The notes below the pieces were generated by a model. The model saw only the letters and a list, made by a program, of their open reading frames with translations. It did not search any database and had not been told where the DNA came from. A stretch of 64,000 nt of DNA from Stenotrophomonas sp. SY1 (lineage in GTDB: Bacteria; Pseudomonadota; Gammaproteobacteria; Xanthomonadales; Xanthomonadaceae). The DNA lies in NCBI RefSeq assembly GCF_021202945.1, contig NZ_JAJOYR010000002.1:1-64000 (forward strand), in the 5' to 3' direction. Positions 39,433 to 49,469 of the stretch are shown in pieces. The translations under genes were made by a program, and so were the position numbers. Position 1 is the stretch's first letter, and each line of letters opens with the position of its first letter.

Positions 39433-39591
39433 CCCTCCCTGCGTTCAGGTTTGCGGGGAGCCTGACGGGCGATAATTGTGACGTTCATCATCGTGATGAG
39501 CGCGTCGTAGCGCCCCGCTGCGACGCTCGGGGGATGGGGATGCCCGGTGCTGCCGGGCGCCATGTTCCCGTGCCTTAGGATCTGGAAGCCC

Positions 39592-41253
39592 GTGCCATCG
39601 CTCAATCCGCGGCTGTTACGTTTGAACGCCCTGTTACGGGCCGCGCTCGTCGTCCTGTTGCTTGCCTGTGTCTTCCCTGCCACCGCCCAGGACTGGAGCT
39701 ACCGGGTACGCCCGGGCGATACGTTGTGGGATCTGGGCAGCCGCTACCTCAAGCCCAGCGTTTCATGGCACTCGCTGCAGGCGCACAACCGCGTCGCCAA
39801 CCCTTATCAACTGCCACCTGGACAGACCCTGCGCTTCCCCATTGCATGGTTGCGGGTGGAGCCGGCGCCGGCCCGCGTGCTGGCCGTGCGCGGCCCGGTG
39901 CAGGTCAGCGCGGCACACCTGAGCAGCCGCGCCGTGCAGGAAGGCATGACCCTGGGAATCGGCAGCCAGATCCAGACCGGTGCCGATGCCAGTGTGACCC
40001 TGGTCTTCGCCGATGACTCGCACCTGCAACTGCGCGAGAACTCGCAATTGCAGCTGGATCAGCTCAGCAGCTACGGCGACACCGGCATGGTGGATACCCG
40101 CATCCGCCTGCAGCGCGGTCGCAGCAGCAACCGGGTGACACCGGCGCGCGGTCCCGCTTCGCGTTACATGATCACCGCCCCCACCGCGACCAGCAGCGTG
40201 CGCGGCACCGTGTTCCGCGTCAGCGCCGGCAACGGCGCGCAGCAGGCACCGGCCACCGAAGTGCTGGAAGGCCGCGTGCAGGTCGGCAACCGTGGTGGCG
40301 ATGAGCTGGTCGACTCCGGCCATGCCACGGTCAGCAGTTCGGCCAGCCAGGCCCCGGCCAAAGCGCAGCCGCTGTTGCCGGCACCGCAGTTGGACCCGGC
40401 CCGGCTGCGGCTGGAATCGCTGCCGTTGCTGGCCGCCTGGCAACCATTGGCCGGTGCTTCCGGCTATCGCGTCGAAGTGGTGCAGGCACAGGCGCCGGAA
40501 GTGCTGCTGTTTGCCCGCGATACCGCCACCCCGGAACTGCACATCGACGACCTGCCCCCCGGACAACTGCGCCTGCTGGTACGCGCAGTGGCCGCCGATG
40601 GCACCGAAGGGCGCGATGCCGAGCGTGATTTCCCGGTTCCCGATGGCCCGCAACCGCCGTTGACGCTTGCGCCACTGCATGGCCAGACCGTGCACCAGCC
40701 GCAGCCCCGTTTCGAATGGGCGATGGTTCCCGACGCCGCCGCCAGCGTGGTGCAGGTCGCCAGCGACGCGTTGTTCCTGCAACCGCTGGTCGAGCAGCAG
40801 ACCCGCTCCAACCGCCTGCGCCCGAAGACCGAACTGGCACCGGGCAACTACTTCTGGCGCGTGGCCTCACTCGATGCGCAGGGCCAGCGCGGCCGCTTTG
40901 GCCAGGCCCTGCCGCTGCAGGTCAGCGACGCGCCGGTGGACCCGCAGCTGGAATCGGCCAAGGCAGCCAAGGGCTACTTCACTCTGCGCTGGCAGGCCGG
41001 CGAACCCGGCCAGCGCTACCGCGTGCAGGTCGCCCGCCGTGGTGACTTCAGCAAGCCGCTGCTCGACCAGGAAACCGCCACGCCCGAAATCGCACTCAAG
41101 CGCCCCTGGCGCGGCGGCACCCTGCATGTTCGCGTGCAGACCATCGACGATGACGGCTATGCCGGCGCATTCTCCCCCGTCCAGCAGGTCCGTCTGCCGT
41201 GCGGGCTTTGCTATGGCGCCGGTGCCGGCGCCTTGCTGCTGCTGGCGCTGTGA
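39592..41253 (+). CDS. FecR-domain protein with N-terminal LysM
   Basis: GTG 39592 gives 553 residues and a clean signal peptide (LNALLRAALVVLLLACVFPA then TAQ); ATG 39562 is possible. A LysM peptidoglycan-binding domain (YRVRPGDTLWDLGSRYL) is followed by a FecR domain (about 90-220, VTLVFADDSHLQLRENSQLQ) and two or three fibronectin-like regions. The C-terminal helix may anchor it. It is periplasmic and overlaps the downstream CHASE2-GGDEF gene, so the two are coexpressed; a sensing role is inferred. Confidence 0.88.
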   Translation: MPSLNPRLLRLNALLRAALVVLLLACVFPATAQDWSYRVRPGDTLWDLGSRYLKPSVSWHSLQAHNRVANPYQLPPGQTLRFPIAWLRVEPAPARVLAVRGPVQVSAAHLSSRAVQEGMTLGIGSQIQTGADASVTLVFADDSHLQLRENSQLQLDQLSSYGDTGMVDTRIRLQRGRSSNRVTPARGPASRYMITAPTATSSVRGTVFRVSAGNGAQQAPATEVLEGRVQVGNRGGDELVDSGHATVSSSASQAPAKAQPLLPAPQLDPARLRLESLPLLAAWQPLAGASGYRVEVVQAQAPEVLLFARDTATPELHIDDLPPGQLRLLVRAVAADGTEGRDAERDFPVPDGPQPPLTLAPLHGQTVHQPQPRFEWAMVPDAAASVVQVASDALFLQPLVEQQTRSNRLRPKTELAPGNYFWRVASLDAQGQRGRFGQALPLQVSDAPVDPQLESAKAAKGYFTLRWQAGEPGQRYRVQVARRGDFSKPLLDQETATPEIALKRPWRGGTLHVRVQTIDDDGYAGAFSPVQQVRLPCGLCYGAGAGALLLLAL

Positions 41254-42872
41254 GAGCGCTGCGCCTGCGCTGGCTGCACCGCCTGCTGATCGCTACGGTG
41301 ATCGGCCTGCTGGCGGGCTGGGCCAGCCAGGCGCAGACGTTCTGGCAGGTAGACGAAAAACTGTATGACCAGCTGGTCGGCAACTGGGATTACCCGCCCG
41401 ACCAGCAATTGCTGATCGTCGCCATCGATGACCGCAGCCTGCATCAGCTGGGCCAATGGCCGTGGCCGCGCAGCACCCACGCACGGCTGCTGGATCGGCT
41501 GACCGACGCTGGCGCAAAGCGGGTTGCGCTGGATCTGATGTTCCTTGAGCCGGACCGCGGCGATCGGCAGCAGGACATCCTGCTGGCCCAGGCCATCGCC
41601 CGCAACGGCAAGGTGGTGCTGCCGGTACTGGCGGTCGCACCCAGCATCGAAGCGGTTCCGGAAGAACTGTTGCCGGTGCCGGAAATCGCCGCAGCAGCAG
41701 CGGGCCTTGCACACACCGACATCGAGATCGACGGCGATGGCGTGACCCGTGGCCTGTACCTGAAAGCAGGGGTCGGTGAAGCGCACTGGCCGGCACTGGG
41801 TGCGGCGCTGGCCGGCAGCGGCGAGCCGTTGCCAGGCCTGCTCGGACCGCTGGCAGATGTGCCTTCGCCATATCAGTGGCGGCGCGACAACTATGTGCGC
41901 GTGCGCTATGCCGGCGCGCCGGGCACCTTCGCGCAGGTGTCCTACAGCGACGTACTCACCGGCCGGGTGCCTGCTGCGTTGCTGCGCGACCGGTTGGTGA
42001 TCGTCGGCATGACCGCCAGCGGCGTGGCCCCGCGCCTGCTCACCCCCACTTCGCACGAACGCTGGATGAGCGGCAGCGAGTACCAGGCCAACGTCGCCTC
42101 GATGCTGCTGGGCAAGCACACGCTGCTCCCCCTGCCACCATTGGCGCAGAGCGGCATCGTGGCGCTGCTGGTGATGTTGTGCGCATTGGGCATGACCACC
42201 GCAATGCCGCCGTGGCTCACCGCCTGCATCGCCGTGCCCGCACCGCTGCTGTTCGGCTTCCTGTTGCTGCACGGATTCAACCTGTGGTTCGCGCCGGTGG
42301 CGGCAATGGCCGGCATCCTGGCCCTGCTGCTGGGCTGGGGCCTGTGGCAGATGCGCTACTGGCGGCACCAGGCCAACCGCGACCCTCTGACCGCACTCGC
42401 CAACCGCATGCGCTTCGAGGAAACCCTGCGCATGGAAACCGACGCTGCCCGACGCAGCGGCCGACCACTGAGCCTGGTGCTGATCGACGTGGATCACTTC
42501 AAGTCCTACAACGACACCTACGGCCACTACATCGGCGACCGCATCCTGCAGCAGGTGGCACAAACCATCGATCAGCTGGCCCGCCGGCCGCGCGACCTGG
42601 CCGCTCGTTTCGGTGGTGATGAGTTCGCGCTGGTATTGCCCGACACTTCGCAGGAAGGCGCCGTACAACTGGTCCAGACCCTGCTCACCCATGTCCGTGA
42701 GCTGGGCATCGGCGTGGACCGCGGACGCCAGGCGCGGGTGAGCGTCACTGTCGGCATCCACACCGCCATGGCTGGCACCAGTGAGCTTCCGGCCCGCTTG
42801 TTCGAGGCCGCCGACGCCGCCCTGTACCTGGCCAAACAGGCCGGTCGCGACACCTTCCACGCCAGCCCGTAA
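41250..42872 (+). CDS. CHASE2-domain diguanylate cyclase
   Basis: GTG 41250 overlaps the preceding stop (GTGA). The 540-residue protein has an N-terminal span, a periplasmic CHASE2 sensor domain (about 30-280), three spans (about 300-370), and a GGDEF domain with intact catalytic RFGGDEFALVLP and an RxxD inhibitory site (RPRD) five residues before GGDEF. It should make c-di-GMP with product feedback inhibition. c-di-GMP would fit the pilus and adhesin genes nearby. Confidence 0.93.
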   Translation: MRALRLRWLHRLLIATVIGLLAGWASQAQTFWQVDEKLYDQLVGNWDYPPDQQLLIVAIDDRSLHQLGQWPWPRSTHARLLDRLTDAGAKRVALDLMFLEPDRGDRQQDILLAQAIARNGKVVLPVLAVAPSIEAVPEELLPVPEIAAAAAGLAHTDIEIDGDGVTRGLYLKAGVGEAHWPALGAALAGSGEPLPGLLGPLADVPSPYQWRRDNYVRVRYAGAPGTFAQVSYSDVLTGRVPAALLRDRLVIVGMTASGVAPRLLTPTSHERWMSGSEYQANVASMLLGKHTLLPLPPLAQSGIVALLVMLCALGMTTAMPPWLTACIAVPAPLLFGFLLLHGFNLWFAPVAAMAGILALLLGWGLWQMRYWRHQANRDPLTALANRMRFEETLRMETDAARRSGRPLSLVLIDVDHFKSYNDTYGHYIGDRILQQVAQTIDQLARRPRDLAARFGGDEFALVLPDTSQEGAVQLVQTLLTHVRELGIGVDRGRQARVSVTVGIHTAMAGTSELPARLFEAADAALYLAKQAGRDTFHASP

Positions 42873-43160
42873 CCCCGCTCTTCATAGCGCGGCCGCCCGG
42901 CGGTCCGCAGAACGCCCTGTCGGGGCAATGCAGCGCCACTGCAACGGGCAGACGCGACTTCAGGCAATGCAGGCATGGCCGGCGCCTCAGCGATTGCGGA
43001 TATCCGCTCAGCCTGAGCTCCCACCAACCTCGCGGCTGAAATCACCCCGCCGCTGGCGCTGGCCTGGGCCTGACGAAGCTCCGTCGGGCCGTGCCAACAC
43101 CCTCACCATACGCATGCGAATGCTAGACTCGACTCCCCTCTCGCCCCATCTCCGTTCGCA

Positions 43161-43622
43161 ATGAAAGCCAGCCTGTTCCGTCGCGGCATCAACCTGTGGC
43201 CGCCCTTCCTGTTTGCCGGCATCCACGTCACCGACATCAGCGACGACTACCGCTACGTGCGGGTCGAACTGCGCCAGCGGCCCTGGAACGTGAACTATGT
43301 ACGCACCCATTTCGGTGGCAGCCTGTTCGCAATGACCGATCCGTTCTGGATGCTGTGCCTGCTGCGCAACCTGGGCAGCCGCTACTACGTGTGGGACAAG
43401 AGCGGCAGCATCGATTTCGTCAAACCCGGCCGTGGCGTGGTGTGGACCGAGTTCCGCCTGGATGATGCCACCCTGGCCGAAGTCAGGGCCTCCACGCTCG
43501 ATGGTGGCAAGTACCTGCACTGGTTCGAGAACGACGTGCTCGACGCACAGGGCGAAGTGGTGGCGCGGGTGCGCAAGCAGGTCTACGTACGGCTCAAACC
43601 CGAAGCACGCGCGCAGAGCTGA
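43161..43622 (+). CDS. DUF4442 thioesterase-like protein
   Basis: The 153-residue protein has a hotdog-like pattern: MTDPFWMLCLLRNLGSRYYV after a VNYVRTHFGGSLFA segment, as in DUF4442 proteins, which are related to the hotdog thioesterases. Substrate unknown. The preceding 288-nt gap has no supported gene. Confidence 0.85.
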   Translation: MKASLFRRGINLWPPFLFAGIHVTDISDDYRYVRVELRQRPWNVNYVRTHFGGSLFAMTDPFWMLCLLRNLGSRYYVWDKSGSIDFVKPGRGVVWTEFRLDDATLAEVRASTLDGGKYLHWFENDVLDAQGEVVARVRKQVYVRLKPEARAQS

Positions 43623-43650
43623 GTTCCATCCGCCGCTCCAGACGGCGCGA

Positions 43651-44982
43651 TCAACGCCTGGACGCGGTGCCCGGCAACGGCACCGAGAAGGCCGCGCCGT
43701 TGTCCTTGGCGTAGTAGGACGCAACCTGCAGGCTGGCAGCATCACTGCCCAGCAACAGCGGCCGCTCTCCCTCGCGCAAGCGCGCCGGCATCTGCAGCAA
43801 CGCCGTGCTCGCGTCGGCCTGCGGGTTCGCCCGCAGCCACAACAGCGCTTCAGCCAGGCGCAGCCGTGCACCGCCATCCTGCAGAGCCAGGCCGTAGCGG
43901 TCATACGCCGGTGCTGCAATGCTCGCCACCATGCAGCCGGCCGCGTTGGCCGCGCACTCCAATCGCCAGATACTGCGCGGCACGGACGTCCATGACGGGG
44001 GAACATCTGCCTGCACTGCTTCTGCCGTGCGCGAACTGCAGGCCCCGGCCATCGACAGTGCAATCAAGCCATCGGTTTTCCGCTTGTCCCACACCAGCCA
44101 CTGCAAGCGCTGCGGCGCAACCTGGACACCACGACTGACCATCGCGAATTCGCCGCGCATCGCCGGGCACTGACTCAGCGCCTGCGGTTCCACTGCGACA
44201 AACACGCCATCGCAGGCCGCCGGCAAGGGATGATCCAGTGGCAGCTCGGCCAACACCGATGCCAGCAGCTGCACATTGCCGCCGATCATCGCCGCGCCCA
44301 CATTCGCCGGCAGCAGACCGTCGCTATGCGAAATCAACACCTTTGCCGTGCGCACATCCGCGCAGATGCCTGCCAGCGCCGCGTCGCTGCGCCCCTGCAC
44401 ATGGGCCAGCGCATGGGCCGGCAGTGAACGCTGCAGCAGAATGAAATTCGGCATCGGCAGGCGCGCGTCGGCGACGAAGCGGTTGCGATAGTGACCCGCG
44501 CCTGACAGGGCGCTGATCCGCGCCAGCAATCCCTGTTGCCCCGCCAATGCCGCTTCCACAGCGGCCGGATCGGCACGGACCCGGGCCAGGCAATCGCCCC
44601 CGCGCCATCCGCACAAACCCTGCATCTGCGGCACCTGACCATGAGGCGCCTGCGCAACGCTTGCGACATCCGCTGGCAGCAACGGCACATCGATCGGACG
44701 TTCGGCCAGACGCTGCATCTGCTCGATGTCTTCGGCCAGGATCGCAGCGCGCTCGGCGTCGGACACCTCCTCCAGGCCCAGCAACCACAGCCCATCGAAG
44801 GCATTGCGGCCCGGCGCTGGTTCGGCAGCGGAGTGGTGCAGCAGCGCCAACGCCTGCTGCTGGGCGGCGGGTATCGGCATCAGCCGCGACACCGCCCACA
44901 CGCCGGCAACCAACAGCAGCACGGCCAGCAGCGATCCCAAGCCCCAACGTAGTGCTTTCAACACAGCGTTCTTCCCCTGCAT
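43651..44982 (-). CDS. Membrane-anchored protein of unknown function, 443 aa
   Basis: One N-terminal membrane span (about residues 14-32, GLGSLLAVLLLVAGVWAVS) precedes a large periplasmic part. Paired cysteines occur (GLCGWRGGDC, CDGVF...CPAMRG, LECAANAAGC) and suggest disulfides. Residues about 60-105 form a conserved-looking acidic helix (GLEEVSDAERAAILAEDIEQ). I recognise no family. It is convergent with the DUF4442 gene. Confidence 0.8.
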   Translation of the reverse strand: MQGKNAVLKALRWGLGSLLAVLLLVAGVWAVSRLMPIPAAQQQALALLHHSAAEPAPGRNAFDGLWLLGLEEVSDAERAAILAEDIEQMQRLAERPIDVPLLPADVASVAQAPHGQVPQMQGLCGWRGGDCLARVRADPAAVEAALAGQQGLLARISALSGAGHYRNRFVADARLPMPNFILLQRSLPAHALAHVQGRSDAALAGICADVRTAKVLISHSDGLLPANVGAAMIGGNVQLLASVLAELPLDHPLPAACDGVFVAVEPQALSQCPAMRGEFAMVSRGVQVAPQRLQWLVWDKRKTDGLIALSMAGACSSRTAEAVQADVPPSWTSVPRSIWRLECAANAAGCMVASIAAPAYDRYGLALQDGGARLRLAEALLWLRANPQADASTALLQMPARLREGERPLLLGSDAASLQVASYYAKDNGAAFSVPLPGTASRR

Positions 44983-45038
44983 CCGTCCCTGAACCGGGCC
45001 GAGCTTATCCGGCCCCGACAGACCGCTACAATCCGCAC

Positions 45039-45719
45039 ATGTCGCCCGATGCCGTTTCCCCCTCCCCCCGTCCCTCCCTGCAACGTCTTTTCCTGACCGG
45101 CCTGCTCACGCTGTTGCCGATCTGGTTGACCTGGGTGGTCGTCAAGTTCGTATTCGTCCTGTTGTCGGGCATCAGCAGCCCGCTGGTAATTCCACTGTCC
45201 GAACGCATCGCCGCCTCATTCCCGCACTACCTGGGCTGGATCAAGGTGGAGTGGATGCAGGACATCATTGCCCTGCTGGCCACCATGCTGGTGATCCTGG
45301 CGGTGGGCATCCTCAGCCGCCGCGTGATCGGCCAGCGACTGCTGCGCTGGTTTGGCGCGATAATCCGCCGCATCCCGCTGGCCAGCATCATCTACGACAG
45401 CGCCAAGAAGCTGCTGGACATCCTGCAGACCCAGCCGGGCAGCACCCAGCGCGTGGTGCTGATCGACTTCCCGCACCGTGACATGAAGTCGGTGGGCCTG
45501 GTCACCCGTGTCATCCGTGAAACCGGCACCGGCCGCGAGCTGGCCGCCGTGTACGTACCGACCACGCCCAACCCCACCTCCGGCTATCTGGAGATCGTGC
45601 CGGTGGAACTGCTGACCCCCACCGACTGGACGGTGGACCAGGCCATGAGTTTCATCATCTCCGGTGGCGCCGTCGCCCCGGAAACCGTGCCGTTCACCCG
45701 CGCCGGCGACAGGACCTGA
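45039..45719 (+). CDS. DUF502 membrane protein
   Basis: The 226-residue protein has two spans (about 18-50 and 75-100) and the DUF502 signatures RRIPLASIIYDSAKKLLDIL, VVLIDFPHRDMKSVGLVT and VYVPTTPNPTSGYLEIVP. Function unknown. The start at 45039 is chosen because the frame upstream reads the start region of a divergent gene. Confidence 0.9.
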   Translation: MSPDAVSPSPRPSLQRLFLTGLLTLLPIWLTWVVVKFVFVLLSGISSPLVIPLSERIAASFPHYLGWIKVEWMQDIIALLATMLVILAVGILSRRVIGQRLLRWFGAIIRRIPLASIIYDSAKKLLDILQTQPGSTQRVVLIDFPHRDMKSVGLVTRVIRETGTGRELAAVYVPTTPNPTSGYLEIVPVELLTPTDWTVDQAMSFIISGGAVAPETVPFTRAGDRT

Positions 45720-45742
45720 ACGTCCGGGCGTGAACCGGCAAC

Positions 45743-45767
45743 CCGGGGGCGGGGAAATCGCCCCCGG
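45743..45767. other. Strong GC hairpin after the DUF502 gene
   Basis: CCGGGGGCG and CGCCCCCGG pair around a 7-nt loop, 23 nt behind the stop. No T run follows, so terminator function is uncertain. Confidence 0.45.
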
Positions 45768-45989
45768 AACGTTCCACAACTGACATCCAGCACGATGAAT
45801 GGGCCGGCACCGAACCCGGAGCTTGTCGCCCGGAAGCTTCGCCGGGAGTACAACAAGCTGCATCAGCGAACGCATTTAACGGCTTCGTAACGGCACCAAC
45901 AGAAAGGTGCCGTGTCCTGGTACCACGCGGCTGGTCGTGCCCGCCGTTATCGGGCAAGCTCCCGAGCCTGTGTGTACCCGGAACCACCG

Positions 45990-47885
45990 ATGTCCTTTAG
46001 TCCGCTCCGCCTTCTGGCGCTCGCCATTGCTTCAATCCTGATCCTGCCTGCCGCTCCAACAGCGGAGGCCGCCAAGAAGAAGACCCAGCGCACCACCACA
46101 ACGCAGGCCCGGACTGCCAGACCGCGTGCGACGCCTCGCCCGGCCGCCCGCCGCGCCACACCGGCACCGCTGCCGATCCGCCAGGACAAGGCGCAACAGC
46201 TCAACCGCATCTACGACGAGTACTGGGACGCCTCGATGCGGATCAATCCGCTGCAGGCCACGTTCCAGGGTGACAGCCGCTTCAACGACCAGCTGCCCAA
46301 CTTCCTGTCAGCCGCGTCGCGCCAGCAATCGCACGATTTCATGGTGCAGTGGCTGGGCAAGGCGGAGAAGATCGGCCCCGAGGGCCTGCAGGGCCAGGAC
46401 CTGCTCAGTTACGAAATCTTCGTGCGCGATGCGCAGGTGTCACTGGCCGCCGAGAAGTACCCGAGCTGGATGCTGCCGATCAACCAGTACTACAACCTGT
46501 CCAGCATCATCGCCGTGCTCGGCTCCGGTGCGGGCGCGCAACCGTTCCGCACGGTCAGCGACTACGAGAACTGGTCCAAGCGCTCACTCGGCATCGCGCC
46601 GCTGTTCGACCAGGCCATCGACAACATGCGCCAGGGCATGCGTGCCGGCGTGGTGCAGCCACGCGCGTTGATGGAGAAGGTACTGCCGCAGCTGGATGCG
46701 GTGATCAAGCCGACCGCCGAGGAAAGCCTGTTCTGGGGCCCGATCCGCAACCTGCCCGAGGACTTCTCCGCCGAAGACAAGGTGCGCCTGACCGCCGAAT
46801 ACAAGCGCATGATTGAGTATCGGATCATGCCGGCCTACCGCTCCCTGCGCGGTTTCATCGCCACCGAATACATGCCGGCCACGCGCCGCACCGACGGCAT
46901 GGGCGCGCTGCCCAACGGCCAGGCGTGGTATGCGCACAACGTATCCAGCACCACCGCGCCCGGCCGCACGCCAGCGGAGATCCATGCGCTGGGCGAACAG
47001 GAAGTAAAGGATCTGCAGGCGCAGATCGCTGCCGTGATGAAGGAGGCCCGGATCCGCGGCAGCATCCAGAAGACCTTCGATGCGATGCGCAGCGACCGTC
47101 GATTCGTTTTCAAAGACCCCGACGCCCTTCTGGCCCAGTACCGCCAGACCGGCCAACGTGTCGACACCGCGTTGCCGGCACTGTTCAACCAGCGCCCCAA
47201 GGCCGCGCTGGAAATCAAACCGGTGGAACTGGAGCGCGCACTCACCGCCAGCGCCGCGAGCTACCAGCCTGGCAGCGCCGACGGCCAGCAGCCGGGCGTG
47301 CTGTACGTCAACACCAGCGACCTGCCATCGCGCAAACGCTGGTCGGTAACCCTGCAGTATCTGCACGAGGGCATCCCCGGCCATCACTTCCAGCTCGGTG
47401 CACAGCAGGAACTGGCCGCGCTGCCACGTTTCCGCCGCCTGGGTGGTGACGTCGCCTTTGTCGAAGGCTGGGGCCTGTACGCCGAGTCGCTGGGCCAGGA
47501 GCTGGGCCTGTACAACGACCCTTACGATCACCTGGGCTACCTGCAGACCACCTTGCTGCGCACGGTGCGGCTGGTCGCCGACACCGGCCTGAATGCCGCC
47601 GGCTGGAACCGTCAACAGGCCATCGACTACATGCAGAAGAACGCCGACATCTCCGCATCGGATGCGGCATCGGAAGTGGAGCGTTTCATGGCCCTGCCGG
47701 GGCAGACGTTGGCGCATCGTGTCGGTGAAATCACGATCCAGCAGCTGCGCGACAAGGCCAAGGCCGCGCTGGGTGAGCGCTTCGACGTGCGCGAGTTCCA
47801 CCATGAAATCCTCAAGGACGGCTCCATGCCGCTGGATATCCTGGAAGCCAAGATCGACCGTTGGATCGCCAGCAAAAAAGCCTGA
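45990..47885 (+). CDS. DUF885 peptidase-like protein
   Basis: The 631-residue secreted protein has a signal peptide (LLALAIASILILPAAPTAEA), a basic Thr/Arg/Ala-rich linker and a DUF885 domain. The zinc-type motif LHEGIPGHHFQ (HExxPGHH) and downstream EGWGLYAESLGQELGLY are the hallmarks of this metallopeptidase-like family. Substrates are unknown. ATG 45990 is chosen for the signal peptide. Confidence 0.9.
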   Translation: MSFSPLRLLALAIASILILPAAPTAEAAKKKTQRTTTTQARTARPRATPRPAARRATPAPLPIRQDKAQQLNRIYDEYWDASMRINPLQATFQGDSRFNDQLPNFLSAASRQQSHDFMVQWLGKAEKIGPEGLQGQDLLSYEIFVRDAQVSLAAEKYPSWMLPINQYYNLSSIIAVLGSGAGAQPFRTVSDYENWSKRSLGIAPLFDQAIDNMRQGMRAGVVQPRALMEKVLPQLDAVIKPTAEESLFWGPIRNLPEDFSAEDKVRLTAEYKRMIEYRIMPAYRSLRGFIATEYMPATRRTDGMGALPNGQAWYAHNVSSTTAPGRTPAEIHALGEQEVKDLQAQIAAVMKEARIRGSIQKTFDAMRSDRRFVFKDPDALLAQYRQTGQRVDTALPALFNQRPKAALEIKPVELERALTASAASYQPGSADGQQPGVLYVNTSDLPSRKRWSVTLQYLHEGIPGHHFQLGAQQELAALPRFRRLGGDVAFVEGWGLYAESLGQELGLYNDPYDHLGYLQTTLLRTVRLVADTGLNAAGWNRQQAIDYMQKNADISASDAASEVERFMALPGQTLAHRVGEITIQQLRDKAKAALGERFDVREFHHEILKDGSMPLDILEAKIDRWIASKKA

Positions 47886-47895
47886 AGTCTGGTCA

Positions 47896-47934
47896 GCCCC
47901 TCTCCCGCCTGCGCGAGAGGGGTTTGGGTGGGGG
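47896..47934. repeat. CCCTCTCCC-type palindromic element
   Basis: GCCCCTCTCCCGCCTGCGCG followed by AGAGGGGTTTGGGTGGG is a degenerate copy of the element at 49550, 54463 and 55290. It lies between the DUF885 gene and the serine hydrolase gene. Confidence 0.65.
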
Positions 47935-48009
47935 AAAGCTCTGAGACGCCGATCAGATCACCCGCTCAACACGCCACTGAAGCACGCCATCACAAACCAA
48001 GGAGCCCGC

Positions 48010-49080
48010 ATGTTCCGCTGGATACCCCGACTCGCCCCGCTGTGCCTGTTCGCGTTTTCCACGGCAACTGCCGCTCCCGCAGTAACCCCTCCCGATCCCG
48101 GCATCGATGCGCTGATGCAGCGCTATGACGGCCAGGTGCCCGGCGCCTCGGTGCTGGTGCTCAAGGACGGCCAGGCGGCTTTCCGCCGCAGCTACGGCCT
48201 GGCAGTGATGGAGGACGGCACCCCCAGCACACCGGCCAGCAATTACCGGCTGGCCTCGGTGAGCAAGCAGTTCACCGCTGCGGCCATTCTGCTGCTGGCT
48301 GAAGATGGCAAGCTGTCCATCGACGATCCGCTCAAGATGTGGCTGCCCAGCCTGCCGGCCATTGCCGACACGATGACCTTGCGCCAGCTGCTCAGCCACA
48401 CCAGCGGCCTGCACGATTACGAAGAGCTGATGGACCCGGCCGACACCCGCCAGGTCCACGACATCGATGTGCTGCATCTGCTGGAGAAAGAGAACCGTAG
48501 CTACTTCGCACCGGGCAGCAACTACCGCTACAGCAACAGCGGCTATGCGCTGCTGGCGTTGGTGGTCGGCAAGGCATCGGGCAGCGACTTCGCCAGCTTC
48601 CTGCGCCAGCGCATCTTCCTGCCGCTGGGCATGAAGAATACCTACGCGCACCAGGATGGCGTGGACGATGTGCCCAACCGCGTCTACGGCTACAGCCAGA
48701 TCGACGGGCGCTGGCAGCGCACCGACCAGAGCACCACCAGCGCGGTGCTGGGCGATGGCGGCATCTACTCTTCCATTGATGATCTGGCCAGGTGGGACGC
48801 CGCTTTGTACGACGAACGCCTGCTGCGTCGCAGCTCATTGCAACTGGCCTTCAGCCCGGCGACGAAAACCAACGAGCCGGACGTGCCGCACTATGGTTTC
48901 GGCTGGCGCATCAATGGCGATGCGTTGTGGCACAGCGGCGAGAGCATCGGCTTCCGCAACGTGATCGTGCGTTATCCGAAACAGAAGCTGACGGTGATCG
49001 TGCTGACCAACCGCAACGAACCAGAGCCTTATGCGCTGGCCATCGACATCGCCCGCCGCTGGCTGGATGCCGCCCGATGA
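48010..49080 (+). CDS. Serine beta-lactamase-like hydrolase (class C fold)
   Basis: The 356-residue protein has a signal peptide ending near TATAAPA and the serine motifs SVSK (RLASVSKQFT), YSN (YRYSNSGYALLAL) and a late HSG (ALWHSGESIGF) of the beta-lactamase/DD-peptidase family. It could be an esterase or D-aminopeptidase; resistance function is not implied. It overlaps the VOC gene (ATGA). Confidence 0.88.
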   Translation: MFRWIPRLAPLCLFAFSTATAAPAVTPPDPGIDALMQRYDGQVPGASVLVLKDGQAAFRRSYGLAVMEDGTPSTPASNYRLASVSKQFTAAAILLLAEDGKLSIDDPLKMWLPSLPAIADTMTLRQLLSHTSGLHDYEELMDPADTRQVHDIDVLHLLEKENRSYFAPGSNYRYSNSGYALLALVVGKASGSDFASFLRQRIFLPLGMKNTYAHQDGVDDVPNRVYGYSQIDGRWQRTDQSTTSAVLGDGGIYSSIDDLARWDAALYDERLLRRSSLQLAFSPATKTNEPDVPHYGFGWRINGDALWHSGESIGFRNVIVRYPKQKLTVIVLTNRNEPEPYALAIDIARRWLDAAR

Positions 49081-49469
49081 AGCTGCTTGCCGGCATCCAC
49101 CACGTCGCGCTGATCGCCTCCGACTACGCGCGGTCACGTGATTTCTATACGCGCATTCTCGGGCTCGAAGTCATTGCCGAGAATTTCCGTGCCGAGCGCA
49201 ACTCCTGGAAGCTGGACCTGCGCCTGCCCGATGGCAGCCAGCTGGAGTTGTTCTCCTTTCCCAGTCCACCAGCGCGTCCAAGCCGGCCCGAAGCCTGCGG
49301 CCTGCGCCACCTGGCATTCCGCGTCGACAACCTGGACTCGGTTGTCGCCCACCTGCAAAGCGAAGGTGTGGATTGCGAGCCGATTCGCGTGGACGAGTTC
49401 ACTGGACGACGTTTCACCTTCTTTGCCGACCCGGATGACCTGCCACTGGAACTTTACGAAGGCGGCTGA
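49077..49469 (+). CDS. VOC-family protein (GloA2/YaeR-like)
   Basis: The 130-residue protein shows two vicinal-oxygen-chelate half-modules (GIHHVALIASDYARSRDFY; CGLRHLAFRVDNLDSVV) and ends PDDLPLELYEGG, as in YaeR/GloA2. Metal ligands His8 and a Glu of the second half are in place. Substrate unknown. It starts inside the stop of the hydrolase gene. Confidence 0.88.
   Translation: MKLLAGIHHVALIASDYARSRDFYTRILGLEVIAENFRAERNSWKLDLRLPDGSQLELFSFPSPPARPSRPEACGLRHLAFRVDNLDSVVAHLQSEGVDCEPIRVDEFTGRRFTFFADPDDLPLELYEGG

Noticed and set aside
46584..47804. 406-codon frame opposite the DUF885 gene
   Set aside because: Shadow of the metallopeptidase-like gene; no family motif.
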